Shown: one piece after another, positions 23,990 to 36,554 of the stretch
How the letters are laid out: each line of letters opens with the position of its first letter
Numbering within the stretch: position 1 is the stretch's first letter
Assembly (NCBI RefSeq): GCF_047511655.1
Contig: NC_133395.1
Location: 73,441,910 to 73,505,909, forward strand
Length of the DNA stretch: 64,000 nt
Origin: Castor canadensis
Taxonomy: Eukaryota; Chordata; Mammalia; Rodentia; Castoridae
Reading direction: 5' to 3'
Position numbers and translations under genes: made by a program
Notes under the pieces: model-generated
Databases searched by the model: none
What the model was told of the DNA's origin: nothing
Seen by the model: only the letters and a program-made list of their open reading frames with translations

Positions 23990-25232
23990 ACCGCCCCCCC
24001 AAATAATCAACACCCCAGTGAAGAAATGGGCACATGAATTAAACAGGGAATTCTCAAAGGAAGAAGTACAAATGGCCAGTAAATACATGAAGAAGTGTTC
24101 AACTTCCCTGGTTATAAAAGAGATGCAAATCAAAACAACACTTAGATTTCATCCCACCCCAATTAGAATGGCCAGAATCAAGGCCAATAATAACCACAAT
24201 AAATGCTGGCGAGGATGTGGCGAAACAGGGACCTTTATACACTCCTGCTGGGAATGCAAGTTAGTACAATCACTATGGAAAGCAATATGGAGATTCCTCA
24301 AAAAACTAGAGATAGAACTGTCATGTGATCCAGTGATACCACTCCTGGACATCTACCCAAAAGAATGTAAGATAGCATACAGTAAAGACAGACAGCTGTA
24401 CACCAATGTTCATGGCAGCACTATTCACAATACCCAAACTCTGGAAACAACCCAGATGCCCTACAACTGATGAAATGGATCATGAAATTGTGGTACACAA
24501 TTCATATACACAATGAAGTATTACTCAGCCCCAAGGAATAATGACATGGGGTTGAAGGTAAACGGATGCAGTTGGAGGAAATCAAGCTAAGTGAAGTTAG
24601 CCAGGATCAGAAACACAAAAGACCCATGTTTTCCCTCATACAGGGAAGACAGAGCCAAAGATAAACATGTATACAAAAACAAGCATGATCATATACAACT
24701 CAAATGTAAAACATGTTTGTAACAGTGGAACTACTCTACAGAACTCAGGGAAAGGAAAAGAGAATGATAGAGCATCAGTAATATTGCATACAATAAGATG
24801 TAGAGGATATAGGATGTGTATGGAAAACTGGAAAAATGGGTGGAGGGAGGTAAAGGAGTAAGGGAAAGAATTCAAAGGGATTAAACAGACCAAAGTGAGG
24901 CACACCCATGGAGGGCATGCATTGAGACACGCCTTTGAACGTCAACTTGAATGTTAATAATGAAAATCGGGACTGAGAAATGGGCACAGTGTGGGGGGGG
25001 AGGGTGAAAGAAAGATATTAAGGGGATGGTATATGGTTAATGGATTTCAAATACCTATATGAGGTAGAGCTGAATAACCTCTTGCAATTGCTTTGGGTGG
25101 GGTGGGGAAGGGGCTGGTGGGGAGAAATGATGGGGGCACTGTGGATAGTGTACAGTGTAAGTCTGATCAGAGTTGTCATTGCAAATCCCCCCTGTGTAGT
25201 GAATGTTTCCTAATAAAAATTTTATATAAAAA
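23990..25232 (+). mobile_element. L1 3' end (ORF2 C-terminus and 3' UTR)
   Basis: A 150-codon frame remnant (24018-24470) contains the L1 ORF2 C-terminal signature: [58 protein letters not shown], then [20 protein letters not shown]. It is followed by a G-rich 3' UTR with T.GGGG runs and AATAAA near 25212. A young-looking but 5'-truncated copy. Confidence 0.9.
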
Positions 25233-25239
25233 TATTTAT

Positions 25240-25620
25240 CTCTTAAAAGGAGCATCTGAAAACACCCATCCTCTGTTTAGATGCTTGGGTACCCATGTCA
25301 TTATGCCCCCAAATTTAATAAACAGGCCAATCTTGCAAATCTCTGGGCCCAACTGATAGTAGTGTGACTGCAAGAATGATGGAATATACCAGGTGTCCAG
25401 AACAAAGTGGGGTACTCATCAGAGGGTAAATCAGGGCCAAGCTCCTACCCTACCTTTTATCATAAACTCTCCTGATATCTAGATGGCTCAGCGGGTCTTG
25501 TTGTGAGCACCTGTGCTCTACCTATTAGAGTCTGCCTTTCTTTTCTGCTTACTTGCTCAATAAAGTTCTGCCAAACTTTCTTACCATTGTGACTTGTTCC
25601 ATGATCGAAGTTAAGGATCT
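25240..25620 (+). repeat. LTR-like (ERV) fragment
   Basis: ctcaataaagttctgcc followed by ctttcttaccattgtgacttg resembles the R-U5 end of a retroviral LTR. The 5' part is not recognised. No viral coding sequence is attached. Confidence 0.35.
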
Positions 25621-25699
25621 AAACAAAACCCTGAGTGGAGGGTCACTAAATTTAAAGCAAAACTTCGTAACTCCTCACCAGTCACCAGTGACACAATAA

Positions 25700-26470
25700 C
25701 TCTAGATTTATTCATTCTACAAAGTTGCAACTTTCTACCCTATGATCAGCATTTTCCCATCTATGGATTTGAGTTTTTTAGATCTTACATCCTGTAGTAG
25801 TTCCCCTTTCTGTCTGGCTTATTTCTCTTAGCATAATAATCCTACATGTGCATCCATGTTAGTGAACTAGCAGGATCCTCTCTCTCTCTCTCTCACTTTA
25901 TTTATTTATTGAGATAGGCTATGTAGCCCAGGATGACCTTGAACTCATGATCCTCATGAGTGCTGGAATTACAGGCATTTGCTATACATCCAACTCCCTT
26001 TTTTTGTTTTAAAGGGCTGTGTGATAGGGCATGGCTCAAGTGCTGGAGGCTTGCCTAGCATTGTGAGGCCCTGAGCTCACATTCCAGTACCAAACACACA
26101 CACACAAAAGGCTGAATGATAGTCGCATATATATCACAATTTCTTCATCCATTAATCTGTCAACAGACAGGCTGTTCCCATAGTTTGTTGTGAACATGGA
26201 GTGCAGATGTCTCATTAAGAAACTGATTTTAGGGCTGGTGGAGTGGCTTAAGTGGTAAGAGCAACTGCATAGCAAGCGTGAGGCCCTGAGTTCAAAACCC
26301 CAGTGCCACCAAAAAAAAAAAAAAAGATTTCTTTGGGTACACAACAAAGTAGTGGGGTAGCTGGTCATGTGGTAGTTGTATTTTTAAGTTTTTGGGGAAC
26401 CTCCGTACTATTTCCATAATAACTGTACTAATAACTTACGTTCCCACCAGTAGTATGCAAAGGATCTATA
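25700..26470 (-). mobile_element. L1 fragment, antisense, with nested SINEs
   Basis: tggcttatttctcttagcataat, catccatgttagtgaa, ttctttgggtacacaacaaagtagtgggg and ggaacctccgtacta are antisense L1 3' blocks. A (CT)n tract with an antisense B1-like SINE (about 25877-25990) and two ID-like SINEs (26015-26105, 26230-26330) are inserted. Confidence 0.75.
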
Positions 26471-26809
26471 AAGGTCATTAGGGGAATAAATGAATGAAAT
26501 TACTCCTAAAAGCTTGAGTGACTAAGTCAGAAATGAAAAACAGCTTTGGAAAAAGGTTCAGGAACCTCGAATTGAAGAGGTGGAAAAAGCAATTAGGAAG
26601 CAAGTAGCAATTAGAGCTCTGTGGGTCCATAGAGCATCCTTCCCTCAATTAGGTAATAGGCAGCATCTCCTGTTAGATTCTGAAATAAAGCCAGGAATGG
26701 AGGTGAACCCATCTGACCAGGAGAAAGAAGGGGCAGATGGAGGTGGGAGGCAAAACAAGGACGCAAACTGCAGGAAGACATTGAGCCTGAGCACCTGGGG
26801 AGCCAGCTG

Positions 26810-27430
26810 ATGGAGCGCTTGGTCAGAGTTCCCTGTGGCTTCTACCCGGGCTATGGAAACATGCTGCCTTTGGGCCAGCCTGGACACTCAGGACACAAAC
26901 AACCCCACTGGAGACAGGACATGGGTCCCCCCACTTTCCTGGCTAGGCCAGGGCTGCTGGTGCCTGCGAACGCCTCTGACTACTACATGGACCCTTACAA
27001 GAGGGCTCAGCTCAAGGCCATTCTTGCGCAGATGAACCCCAACCTGAGTGTACAGCTTTGCAGGGCCAACACCAGGGAGGTGGGCGTCCAGGTGAGCCTG
27101 CGGGTGGACAAGTCCGTGCAGTGCTCGCTGGGGCCTCGAACTCTGCGCAGCCGATCACCCCGGGACAGGACTGGCCCCGGGGAGCCTGGGACAGCCCGGG
27201 GAGCCTACTCACCAGTGATGGGCCCAAGGGGCCGGATAGGGCTGCCAGATGGGGAAGATGTAAGCAAGGCGCCTTCTGGCCCTACTGAGACCAGCCAGCA
27301 GTCAAGGCCAACTCCAAAGTCAGAAGATGACAAGCAGGGAGAGGAAGGTGTTGCGGGTCCTCAGGAAAGGAAGAGCAAGCAGATACATGGAGATGCAGCC
27401 ATGGATCCACTCCGGAAACCTAACTTTCAG
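26810..27430 (+). CDS. ZAR1L: ZAR1L coding exon 1
   Basis: The ATG at 26810 starts MERLVRVPCGFYPGYGNMLP, matching ZAR1L. The donor is tttcag|gtggac at 27430. The apparent frame continuing to 27577 is intron read-through. Contains the conserved YKRAQLKAILAQMNP and VGVQVSLRVDKSVQCS blocks. GC-richer than the surrounding introns. Confidence 0.97.
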
Positions 27431-28058
27431 GTGGACTTTGTCTTCCCTCTTCTTAGCCGCCCCACCAGCCCTATTGTCTTTCTTGTTTTCCATTTCTGGG
27501 GCAATAAGCTTAAAGTCTTCTCTCATTTCCTACTTTTATTTGGGAGAGGGAGTTCTGAAAACATGCACTTCACTTGACTTGAAAGTTTTGATAAAATAGG
27601 GTGATAAGACTAACTTAAGTCTGTGAAAATCAAAAGTTTGGTTACCAATGCTACTGGGAATGAGAAGAAAAAGACCTTCAAGTCTGTGAAATATCATGTC
27701 AGATTTTCTTTTTGTAAGATTGTGCTGGTGGCAATGTGGGAAATGGTTTCAAGAAGTATGAGTGAGTGACAGAAGCAAGAATCCCAGAGTAATCTTATGA
27801 CCAATGAGAAGCTAAATTCATGTAGTAGCATTGAAAATAGGACTGGTGGAGTGGCTTAAGTGGTAGTGTGCTTGCCTAGCAAACGTGAGGCCCTGAGTTC
27901 ACACCCCAGTACCACCAAAAAAAAAAAAAAAAAAAAAGATGAAATAGATGTGAGGTTAAGGATGTAATTGTTATTTCTTGTGCAAAGCAATTAGGAAAAG
28001 ATCTGGACTTTTTTTTTTTTCAAGCTCGTAAAAAGACTCCTCTCCTCTTTATTTTCAG
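27431..28058. repeat. ZAR1L intron 1
   Basis: Unique sequence plus one ID-like SINE with a long poly-A (about 27838-27940). Confidence 0.7.
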
Positions 28059-28151
28059 TTTTTGGAACCAAAATATGGCTATTTTCACTGTAAAGATTGT
28101 GAAACCCGATGGGAGAGTGCTTATGTGTGGTGTATTTCTGGAACTAATAAG
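28059..28151 (+). CDS. ZAR1L: ZAR1L coding exon 2
   Basis: 93 bases, with acceptor ttttcag|tttttgg and donor aataag|gtaagg. Encodes FLEPKYGYFHCKDCETRWES, then AYVWCISGTNK, the start of the zinc-binding domain with its first CxxC pair. Confidence 0.97.
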
Positions 28152-29635
28152 GTAAGGAAAAGTGAGGGAGATGTGAGTGGAGGACAGGGTAGACACATAT
28201 GCCACAGGAAGGAAGAATTAGTTTCCCAGTGGAGTATGGTTGTCATAATCCCGTCTCATTCATCTTGGTGTCCTGCCTGTCAGACAAATGGTAAGTACTT
28301 AGTGAGCGCTCCAATTTATCTGAATGGCACAGTTCTCCTCAGTTCCTAAGCCATATCCTGGTGTTGCATGAGGCTTGGTAGCTCTGTTAGACAAAGTTTC
28401 AGGTTATTCTGATGAGCTTTTGCTCTTGTCTGCAATAGGACTTTCTGTAGAGTAGCCATGTTTTACTTGCTGTGATTTTTAACAGGTTTTGGTTTTAGCT
28501 TGAGGAAATTTCCACTGTTTGTCCACAAGGTGGGGCAATAAGAGAAATGACTTATAATGGTTAATTTATAAAAGATCACTTAGGCTAAGAGTAAATACCC
28601 CCAACTTGAGTTATTTGTTGACATATTAATATTAGGAAAGATTTCACATTCTATTCTACATTTTCAGATTTTCATGAACAAACTGTGGGCTCTGATCAAC
28701 AGTAGGCTGGGACTGAGTTTATTGCAACTCAGACTTATTTCATTAACTTTTTTTTTTTTTTTTTTGGAGATAGTCTTATGTAGCAGAGGCTGGCCTCAAA
28801 CTCTTGATCTTCCCGCCTCCACTTCTCAGGTGCTGGAATTAGAGGCATGTGCCACCACGTTTGGCTGTGAATAGATTTTTAAAACAAGTGAAAATAATTT
28901 CCCATGTCTTGCCAAAGAAAAACAATGGGTTTAGTTCAGACATTGCAAGGCACTAGGATGTAAAGAATAAGATTTTGAACTCATATAGAAATTTATTCTG
29001 ATAGGAGTAATGTGAACAAAACCACAGTTTGGTCATACATGCAGTGACACTCGTGTCATGGAAGCGGTACAGAAATCACACAGGACGGAGTGATTAACCT
29101 GTTCAAGGCACAGCATCATGATATCCAAACAGGACTTTAAAGTATAAATAGGAGAAATTCACCAAGCAAAGGGAGTGCTTTGTGCATAAGAAAGTGCACA
29201 AAGCCTAGAAAGTACATGGCACCGATAGTAAACATAAGTCTTTAAGTTCCAGTGGGGAAATACTGGAAAATACAACACATCATGGCTGGTAGATTGGGAG
29301 AAAAGGAGAAGGTTTGGCTCATACCATGGATAAAACTATCATAAGAGCTATTTTCCTTTGCATATCTATTATGATTCTTTACATACGTTATTGGGTAGTT
29401 GTCAAAACTATAGAAAACGTAACCAATATCATTCCAGTTTTACAGGTAAGGGAAATCAGTCTCATAGAGAAAGCAAAGGTAACTGACAGCACTAGCAGAG
29501 CTTTAAACTTCAAGGGTAGAAGTTGTATAGAAGCAAAGCACACGGTCAGGGAATGGATTGCCTAATTTAAGAACTGGGAGCCCAGGAGATATATGCCTAT
29601 ATCAGTTTGTATTAAAAAGACAAATTTCCTTTTAG
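28152..29635. repeat. ZAR1L intron 2
   Basis: Antisense B1-like SINE (28742-28868) and a MIR-like stretch near 29390-29510; the rest looks unique. Confidence 0.65.
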
Positions 29636-29710
29636 GTTTATTTCAAACAACTCTGTTGCAAATGTCAAAAGAGTTTTAACCCTTATCGAGTAGAAGCCAT
29701 CCATTGTCAG
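29636..29710 (+). CDS. ZAR1L: ZAR1L coding exon 3
   Basis: 75 bases, with acceptor ccttttag|gtttat and donor tgtcag|gtaagt. Encodes VYFKQLCCKCQKSFNPYRVE, then AIHCQ, contributing CCxxC cysteines. Too short to be found as a stand-alone frame. Confidence 0.97.
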
Positions 29711-32700
29711 GTAAGTACTCAGAAAGTGTTCATCATGCTTGTAATGTTTCTATTCATCAACTTGAAGCTTCTGTGGCAAAATGTTAGATTTTGCAGAGTT
29801 GGATATTGGCATAGGAGTGTTGAGTTTTCTGTGTGTTTGAATTTGTATGATTAAATACTTTAGAAAAGAAATGAAAGCATGAACTCTAATTTGCCTTTTT
29901 GGAGGTAAAGATGTGGAAGATCACTATTTTAAGTCACCTTATATGGTGAGTTTATATATGACGTATGTGTATAGTTAGAATGTAGTAATTTGAAAAGTAA
30001 CCATGATGAGGTTTTTACTATGTGTCCAAAGTTTGGGCTAAGTGTTTTACATGCATTATGTCCTGTGATTTAACCTTTGTGATAGGACTTACTCCATTTT
30101 ACAGACCAGAAAGCTGGATTTAATAAGATAAGATCACTTGCCTGAGGTTAGACTGATATTAAATCTGTGATTGGATTTCATGGTGTCACCAGTATTTAGA
30201 AAGCTACTGAACAAGATGAGATATTCCTATTAATACTTCCTATTAAGTTTAGGGTGAAAAAAATCTAAAACCACTTGAAGGAGACCTGTCATTAAGCTTT
30301 TAGAGGAGTGTGACATAATTAATTATTGTAATCAAGAACATTTTTCTTGGCCATACCTGCTAGGCAAGTGCTCTACCACTGAGCTACATACCCAGCCCAA
30401 GAAACTTTTTTAAAAAACCAAGTCTTTCACTTAAAAATATTTCCACTTTTTCTATAATTAGTAAAATATTTAAACTAATTTGTCAATGACTTATCCTTGT
30501 TTTTTTTTTTTCCTTTTTAAAATAAGTTCTCAATGTATAGCCCAGGCATCTGGCCTTGAACTCTCCATCCTCCTGCCTCCACCTCCTGAAAGCTGGTATT
30601 ACAGGCCCAAACCACCTCACTCAGCTTAAATCTGTTGCTTTTAAGATATTTTTCTCTTTTGCTTTTCAGCAGTTTTATAACAATGTGGCTAGTTGTGATT
30701 TCTTTATATTTATCCTATTTGTATCTGTGGGATATCTCTAGAATCTGTGGCTTGAAGATCTCCATCACTTCTATAAAGTTATCAGCCATTATCTTTAATT
30801 ACTTCTTCCATTCTCCCTGTCTCTTTTCTAACTACTCATATAAGACCTCTTACTATATTTCTTTCTGTTTCTTATGTTTTTCTATGTTTTCCATGCTTTG
30901 GTCTCTCCTTGCTTCAGCCATCTACTAAACTATTTTCCATTTCTATTTTCTTAGTCCTTTCCAATTTGCTGTTAAGCCATTCATTGAGTTATTGATTTCA
31001 GTTACTGTATTTTCCTGTTCTAGAAGTTTTACTTAAAAAATAACTTCCTTCAAGAGGCTGAGGCAGTATCACAAGTTTGAGGCCAGCTTCTAGATTACAT
31101 AGGGAGACCCTGAAAAAGAAAAACAAAGACCCCTCTGGATCTTTGCTGGGAGTATTAATCTATTTCCTTGAAAATATTAAGCATAGTTACTTGGCCTTGT
31201 CTTCCTCTAAAAGAAATTGTAATAATTAAATGAATTAATCCTTTGAAAGTACTTAGAATAGTATTAGGTATTAGTAGAATAGTGCTACATGGTACACAAT
31301 GTATTAGGATTTTCTCATAAGGAAATCACTTCCAATGAGAAAGTGGGGTGTTTTGTAAAGCCTCAGATATCTTGTTATAGCAACACAAAACACACTGTGC
31401 AACAGCTCCTTTTGTCTCATCCCCCCTAAGAGATAGGAACCATTCTTACTGCCATTTTTCAGATAGGTAAACTGAGATGGAGGGAGTAGGTAACTTTCCC
31501 ACAATCTCGCATCTCCTAAATACTGCACCCAGAATTTGAGGTTGGGTAATCTGGCTCCAGAGCGTATTTCTTGATTTGTGCTTCTACCAATGCCCTCCGC
31601 AATAAGATGTTATGTGAGCATTCTTGAATAATGTTTGATAACTCATATTTAAGACTGCTCTTTGGAAAATTAAATATCTATTTTTCACAGCCTAAAAAGA
31701 TAAATCCTAGCTGAGTGCGGTGGCTCATACCTACATTCCTAGCTACTCATGAAGCAGAGATCAGGAGAATCATAGTTCAAGGTCAGCCTGGGCAAAAAGT
31801 TACTGAGAACCAATTTTAACCAATAAAAAAAGCTGGGCATGGTGGCTCATCTGTCATCCCAGCTAATTGTGAAGTGTGAATAAGAGGATCAAGGTCCAAG
31901 CTGGCCTGGACACAAAGACAATACCTTATTCAAAAAGTAACTAAAAGCAAAAAGGCCTGGGGATGTGGCTCTAGTAGTAGCGTTACCTACCCAGCAAGCA
32001 AGAAGCCCTGAATTCAAACTCTAGTACTGCCAAAACAAGAAAGTTTTGCCTTTTTCTGTGATCACTGAGACATACGTAGACCCTACAGCAGTGATTATCC
32101 ACGTCAAAGATTAGCAGGAGGATAGAGGGTAGTATAACAGTCTCCATCGAATGTAATTTTAAAAATTTATTATTAGAAAGCAGAATGGGACTGGGCACCA
32201 GTGGCTCACGCCTATCATCCTAGCTACTCAGGAGAAACCAGAATGGGATAACGGTTGAAAGGCACTGCTTTAAATCTTAGCAAATATTGGGCATATCTGA
32301 AAAGAAAAGAATTTAACTTCCTCTTGGAATACTCTTTCTGCTAGGGACTGGTGGCTCATCCCTGCAATCCTAACTAGTTGGGAGGCAGAGATCAGAAGGA
32401 TAGTAATTCAAAGCCAGCAGGGGCAAATAGTTTTTGAGAACTTGTCTCGAAAATACCCAGCACAAGCAAGGGCTGAAGGAGTGGCTCAAGTAGTAGAGTG
32501 TCTGCCTAGTATGCATGGGGCTCTGAGTTCAAATCCCAGTACTGCCAAAAGTCAGAATGGGATAACAATTGAGAGGCACTGCTTTAAATTTTAGCAAATA
32601 TTGGCATATCTGAAAAGATATCTGAAATACTCTTTCCTCCTAGTTGTAACAACCCCAAATATCTCCAAACATATTGCCAAAATGTCCCCTGTGGGTCAAA

Positions 32701-33139
32701 TCACCCCTGCTGAGTTATTTGTTTAGTATTTTTAATGTTCACATTTAAATGATTAAATTACTTAATATGCACCCACTGCCCCTCACCCGCACCTAGCTAC
32801 AAATATGCAAAACTACACAGAGAAACACTCTACAAAACTTTTAAGTTTTATGTTGTCTTGGCAACATTTTTTCAAATATCTTCTCTGATCATTCAGTTTG
32901 AAAAAGGTATGGCATTTGATGGAATTCAAGTGGTTTTGTGCAACTTGGACATGGGCTGCTTTTTTTTTTTCTTTGGTGGGATTGGGGTTTGAATTCGGGG
33001 CTATAGGCTTCTTATGGGAGTCAAGGAAGATGAACATATCAGGGATAAGTTGAGTGGGGAGAAATATTTTAATTTGAGGATTATTCTTGAAACACTAACC
33101 TGATCACTTACTGTCCAAATTATTCTTTGTTTCCTAAAG
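29711..33139. repeat. ZAR1L intron 3
   Basis: MIR (29998-30150), antisense SINEs (30350-30400, 30496-30630), an old antisense LINE-like stretch (30640-31020), B1-like SINE (31045-31125), MIR (31430-31510), composite SINEs (31712-32045) and a locally duplicated SINE-plus-flank unit (32181-32640). Confidence 0.65.
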
Positions 33140-33283
33140 ACCTGTTCAAAGTCTCGTTGTTCCTGTCCTCAAAAGAAAAGACACATTGATCTAAGGAGGC
33201 CTCATCGACAGGACTTGTGTGGTCGCTGCAAAGACAAGAAATTCTCCTGTGGCAATATTTACAACTTTAAATACATCATATGA
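33140..33283 (+). CDS. ZAR1L: ZAR1L coding exon 4 (terminal)
   Basis: The acceptor is ttcctaaag|acctg. Encodes TCSKSRCSCPQKKRHIDLRR, then PHRQDLCGRCKDKKFSCGNI and YNFKYII, stop TGA at 33281. Completes the cysteine-rich RNA-binding/zinc domain. Confidence 0.97.
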   Translation, partial: TCSKSRCSCPQKKRHIDLRRPHRQDLCGRCKDKKFSCGNIYNFKYII

Positions 33284-33416
33284 CAGTCACTATGGCTTAT
33301 GAACTCATAACTTAGTGTGTGTCTTCATTTTTGCAGTTGGCTCTGACTTTGCATTGGAAATGGACTAAGCTTTTGTACTTTTTGTAGATTATATAACAAT
33401 TGTACAATGTGAACAG

Positions 33417-33427
33417 AATAAAATAAA
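33417..33427 (+). terminator. Two overlapping AATAAA signals of ZAR1L
   Basis: aataaaataaa gives AATAAA at 33417-33422 and 33422-33427, about 135 bases after the stop codon. This implies a short 3' UTR. Confidence 0.75.
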
Positions 33428-36400
33428 TGCATGCTAACTAGACCGTGAAGGCACATTAATTGGTAATCTGAAAGTAAAAACATTAACATAGCATTGGAAA
33501 TGGTAGATCTTTTACTCTTGAAAAGGGAACAATAAAGAGGAAAAATAGTCCTTCATTTGACAGTTTTAGAGGAGTATAGACATGCTCAAGGGGGAATGGT
33601 CCTCACTTCCAGTACACATAATTGTAGCAAATACTAAAACAGCACCTAGCACGTGCTAGACAGTGTTGTAACATCACAGTAGCTGCACTAAGTAGGAGCT
33701 ATTTATTGAACTTTTCATAAGTGAGTAGATGGAGGCACACAGAAGTCATGTGGTAGGGTTAGGTTTGAACCCAGGTAGACCAGGACTTGCTTCATGTTTG
33801 CTATTTCTGTGTTCATGTTTTCCCTCAAATTCAGATTGTGATATGTGTCATGAAACAAATATGGCACTCTGATAGAGGAACCCTGTTAGAATGGCTGGGA
33901 AGAGGCAACGTGAGAATTCAGAGCTGCACGATGAGGGGACCTGAGGGAAGGTAGTTTTGATACAAGGCAATGGTAAGAGCCAAGGCCTGGAGGAGATGTG
34001 TACTTGGCCTGTTCCAGGAAGGGTAACTCCCAGGAGGCTGACGTGGGGCATCAGGCTGAAGAAGACAGCCTCAAGTGCACAGGTTCTTAGACCACGGTTA
34101 AGCATATGAAAACCCATGGAGGGGTTTCAATGGGGTTGAAACTTTAAAAAGCTCACTTACTGCTGTGAGGGAAGACTAGGTAGGATGGAGGGGAAGACTG
34201 GTAATGAGGGTAAGGACTGTATGAGCAGAACAATTCCTGTGGTGGTGGAGGTGGAGATGGAGAGGAGTCCATAATTCCAGACCGTGTTTGGAAACGTGCA
34301 GGGTTGGCAGTGCACGATGGAGGAATGGCTCTTAGACACCTGCGTTGAACTATGAAGTGGAGAGCATTGGGAGGAACACCAGTTCTGGAGTCAGATTACC
34401 TGACTTCAGTCCTGGGCGTGTATTTAGGTGATGAAGGATTCTGACAAAGTTATTTCCTCCCTCCATCTCAGTTTAGCCATCTGTAATTTGGTGGTAGTAA
34501 TGGTTCTTGTGTCTTGGTAGTGGTGTGAGGACAAAAGGAGCTGGTGTACACTGAATTATGAAGCAAAGTCATCAGCTGAGACAGATGGAAAGCTGAGGAG
34601 GGAGGACAATGTTTGAAATAATTATCACAGGTGTTGGGAAATCAAAGTGATCACAGAGGAGTAATTGTGTTAGAAGATTGTCCGATGGCGTCAAGAGCTG
34701 CTTTGGGGATTTGGAATCATGGGAGGCTCACTGGTACCACAACAGGTGTGGTTACAGCTGCCTTCCAGTAATGTCACACCTTAGGCTTCTGGGTGTGCAA
34801 AGGTAGCTCTTAGGCTCAATTGGGAGTGGGGCTGAGCTAGCTGAGTAGGACAGAGGGGTGAGGCACCCTTGCAGATGTCAGGAAGGGAGTGATACCTTTG
34901 GTTCATGAAATTTAAACTTGTGCAGAAGAGAAGACAGGTGAGGTCCATAGGTTGTTGCTTGTGGTAGTGGGAGAGTTGTGAGGATTGGGTTCTGGAGTTG
35001 AGGGGAGCTGGAAGAATTCTTGAATGGGAAGCTAGAAAGTGAAATTTTGGAGCCAATACCCTCACTGCTGTGGATAAGTTTGCTTTTTTGTTGTTTTTTT
35101 GGCAGTACTGGAGTTTGAGCTCAGGCCTTTGCACTTGCAAAGCAGGTGCTCTACTGCTTGAGCTGCACCTCCAGTCCACTTTGCTCTGGTTATTTTGGGG
35201 ATGAGTTCTCATGAACCATTTGCCCGGGCAGGCCTTGATTCATGATTCTACTGATTGATCTCAGCCTCCCAAAAACTTAGGGTTTCAGGCATGACCCACC
35301 AGCACCCTGCCTCAATGGTTTTAAATACCATGTGTATGTCCTCAGCACTGACTTCTCTCCACAACACTTGCATATCTGTACCTCTTTACTAGCAGTACCT
35401 CAAACCTCACATGTCTGCACATTAAATCTTTTCCCCCGCTTTTGGTGGTATGGGGTTTGAATTCAGGGTCTCATGCTTGCACTCTACTACCTGAGTCACA
35501 ACCCCAACCCTTTTTGCTTCAATTATTGTGCTTTTTTGTCAGATAGGGTCTTGTGCTTTTTTGTCCAGTTGACCTTGGACCTTGATCCTCCTACATATAT
35601 CTCCTTTGTAGCTGGGATGACAGATGTGCATCAGCACACCTAGTTTCTTGGTTGAAATGGGGTCTCAATAACTTCTTGCTGAGTCTGACCTGAAGACATG
35701 ATCCTTCCTCCTCCTAAGTAGTTGGGATTATAGGTATGAGCTACCACATCCATCCCTGAAAATCAAATCTTGATTTCCACTGATCAAACATGCACTTCCT
35801 CATCTCAGTAAGTGGCAACTCCATTAGTTCAATGGTTTGGGCCAATCTTTGGAGCCTCCACATTGCACATGTCATCAGCAAGCCCCAACATCTCTGCCTC
35901 TGAATCAGGTCCAGGTAGGCCCTCTTGTAACCAATTCCACAGCTGCTGCACTTGCCCAGGACCTACATCACCTGTTGATGTCACTGTTGCATTTACTGTC
36001 TAATGTCTACTCCTGCCTTTCTAGCATCTGTTCTGCACACACAGCAGGAGTGATTCCTTTCATTTTAACATTATTTTTATTGTGGCAAAATATATGTGGT
36101 GTGAAATCACTCTTCTTTTTTTTGTGGTACTGGGGTTTGAACTTGGGGCCTACACCTTGAGCCACTCCACCCTTTTTCTGTGATGGGTTTTCTTGAGACA
36201 GGGTATTGCAGAACTATTTACCCAGGCTGACTTTGAACCACAGTCCTCCTGATTTCTGCCTTCTGACTAGTTAGGATTACAGGCATGAGCTATTGGTGCC
36301 AGGCCAAAATTTACCACTTTTAAGTATATATTCACTGGCATTAGCCGGAGTCACAGTGTTGTGTAACCACCACTGACTCTGGCATTTTTTCCATATTTCC

Positions 36401-36554
36401 AGCAGAGTGGTCCTTTTAAAACAAGTCAAGGACTGGGGCATAGCTTAAGTGGTAGAGAACCTGCCTCAAAAGTACATAAGAATAAAAAAGGAAATAAAGA
36501 AGTACACGGAGGCCTAAGTTCAAAACCCCAGTACCTTCTCCCCCAAAATAAATA

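Larger units (their letters stand above)
21480..26809. repeat. ZAR1L upstream region / 5' intron: SINE- and L1-rich
   Basis: No coding exon recognised. Antisense composite SINEs (21858-22070, 22215-22410), a faint MIR (about 22410-22505), antisense composite (22925-23105), antisense L1 piece (23110-23300), sense SINEs (23560-23755, 23825-23930), L1 3' end (23990-25232), an LTR-like stretch (25240-25620) and an antisense L1 with nested SINEs (25700-26470). A ZAR1L 5' untranslated exon may start in the promoter region and splice across this; I cannot place it. Confidence 0.6.
26810..33427 (+). other. ZAR1L: ZAR1L gene (coding part to poly-A signals)
   Basis: ZAR1L (ZAR2) is an oocyte/early-embryo RNA-binding paralogue of zygote arrest 1. 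Four coding exons (207, 31, 25 and 47 codons) join in phase 0 throughout to give 310 residues, close to the human 321 as I recall. N-terminal conserved parts are YMDPYKRAQLKAILAQMNP and REVGVQVS...VDKSVQCSLGP. The C-terminal third carries CxxC pairs of the 3CxxC zinc-binding domain (HCKDC, CCKC, HCQTC, CSCP, CGRC, SCG). All introns are GT-AG. Two overlapping AATAAA signals lie at 33417-33427. It diverges from BRCA2 and converges on FRY. Confidence 0.97.

Noticed and set aside
24018-24470. 150-codon frame with a Cys-rich [15 protein letters not shown] motif
   Set aside because: It is the C-terminus of L1 ORF2, a 5'-truncated retrotransposon copy, not a host gene.
27431-27577. Extension of the ZAR1L first-exon frame (VDFVFPLLS...)
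   Set aside because: Read-through past the GT donor at 27431; exon 2 supplies the conserved FLEPKYGYFHC.
34781-35212. 143-codon minus-strand frame
   Set aside because: Its 5' part runs through an antisense composite SINE, and the rest resembles no protein I know; codon content looks random.
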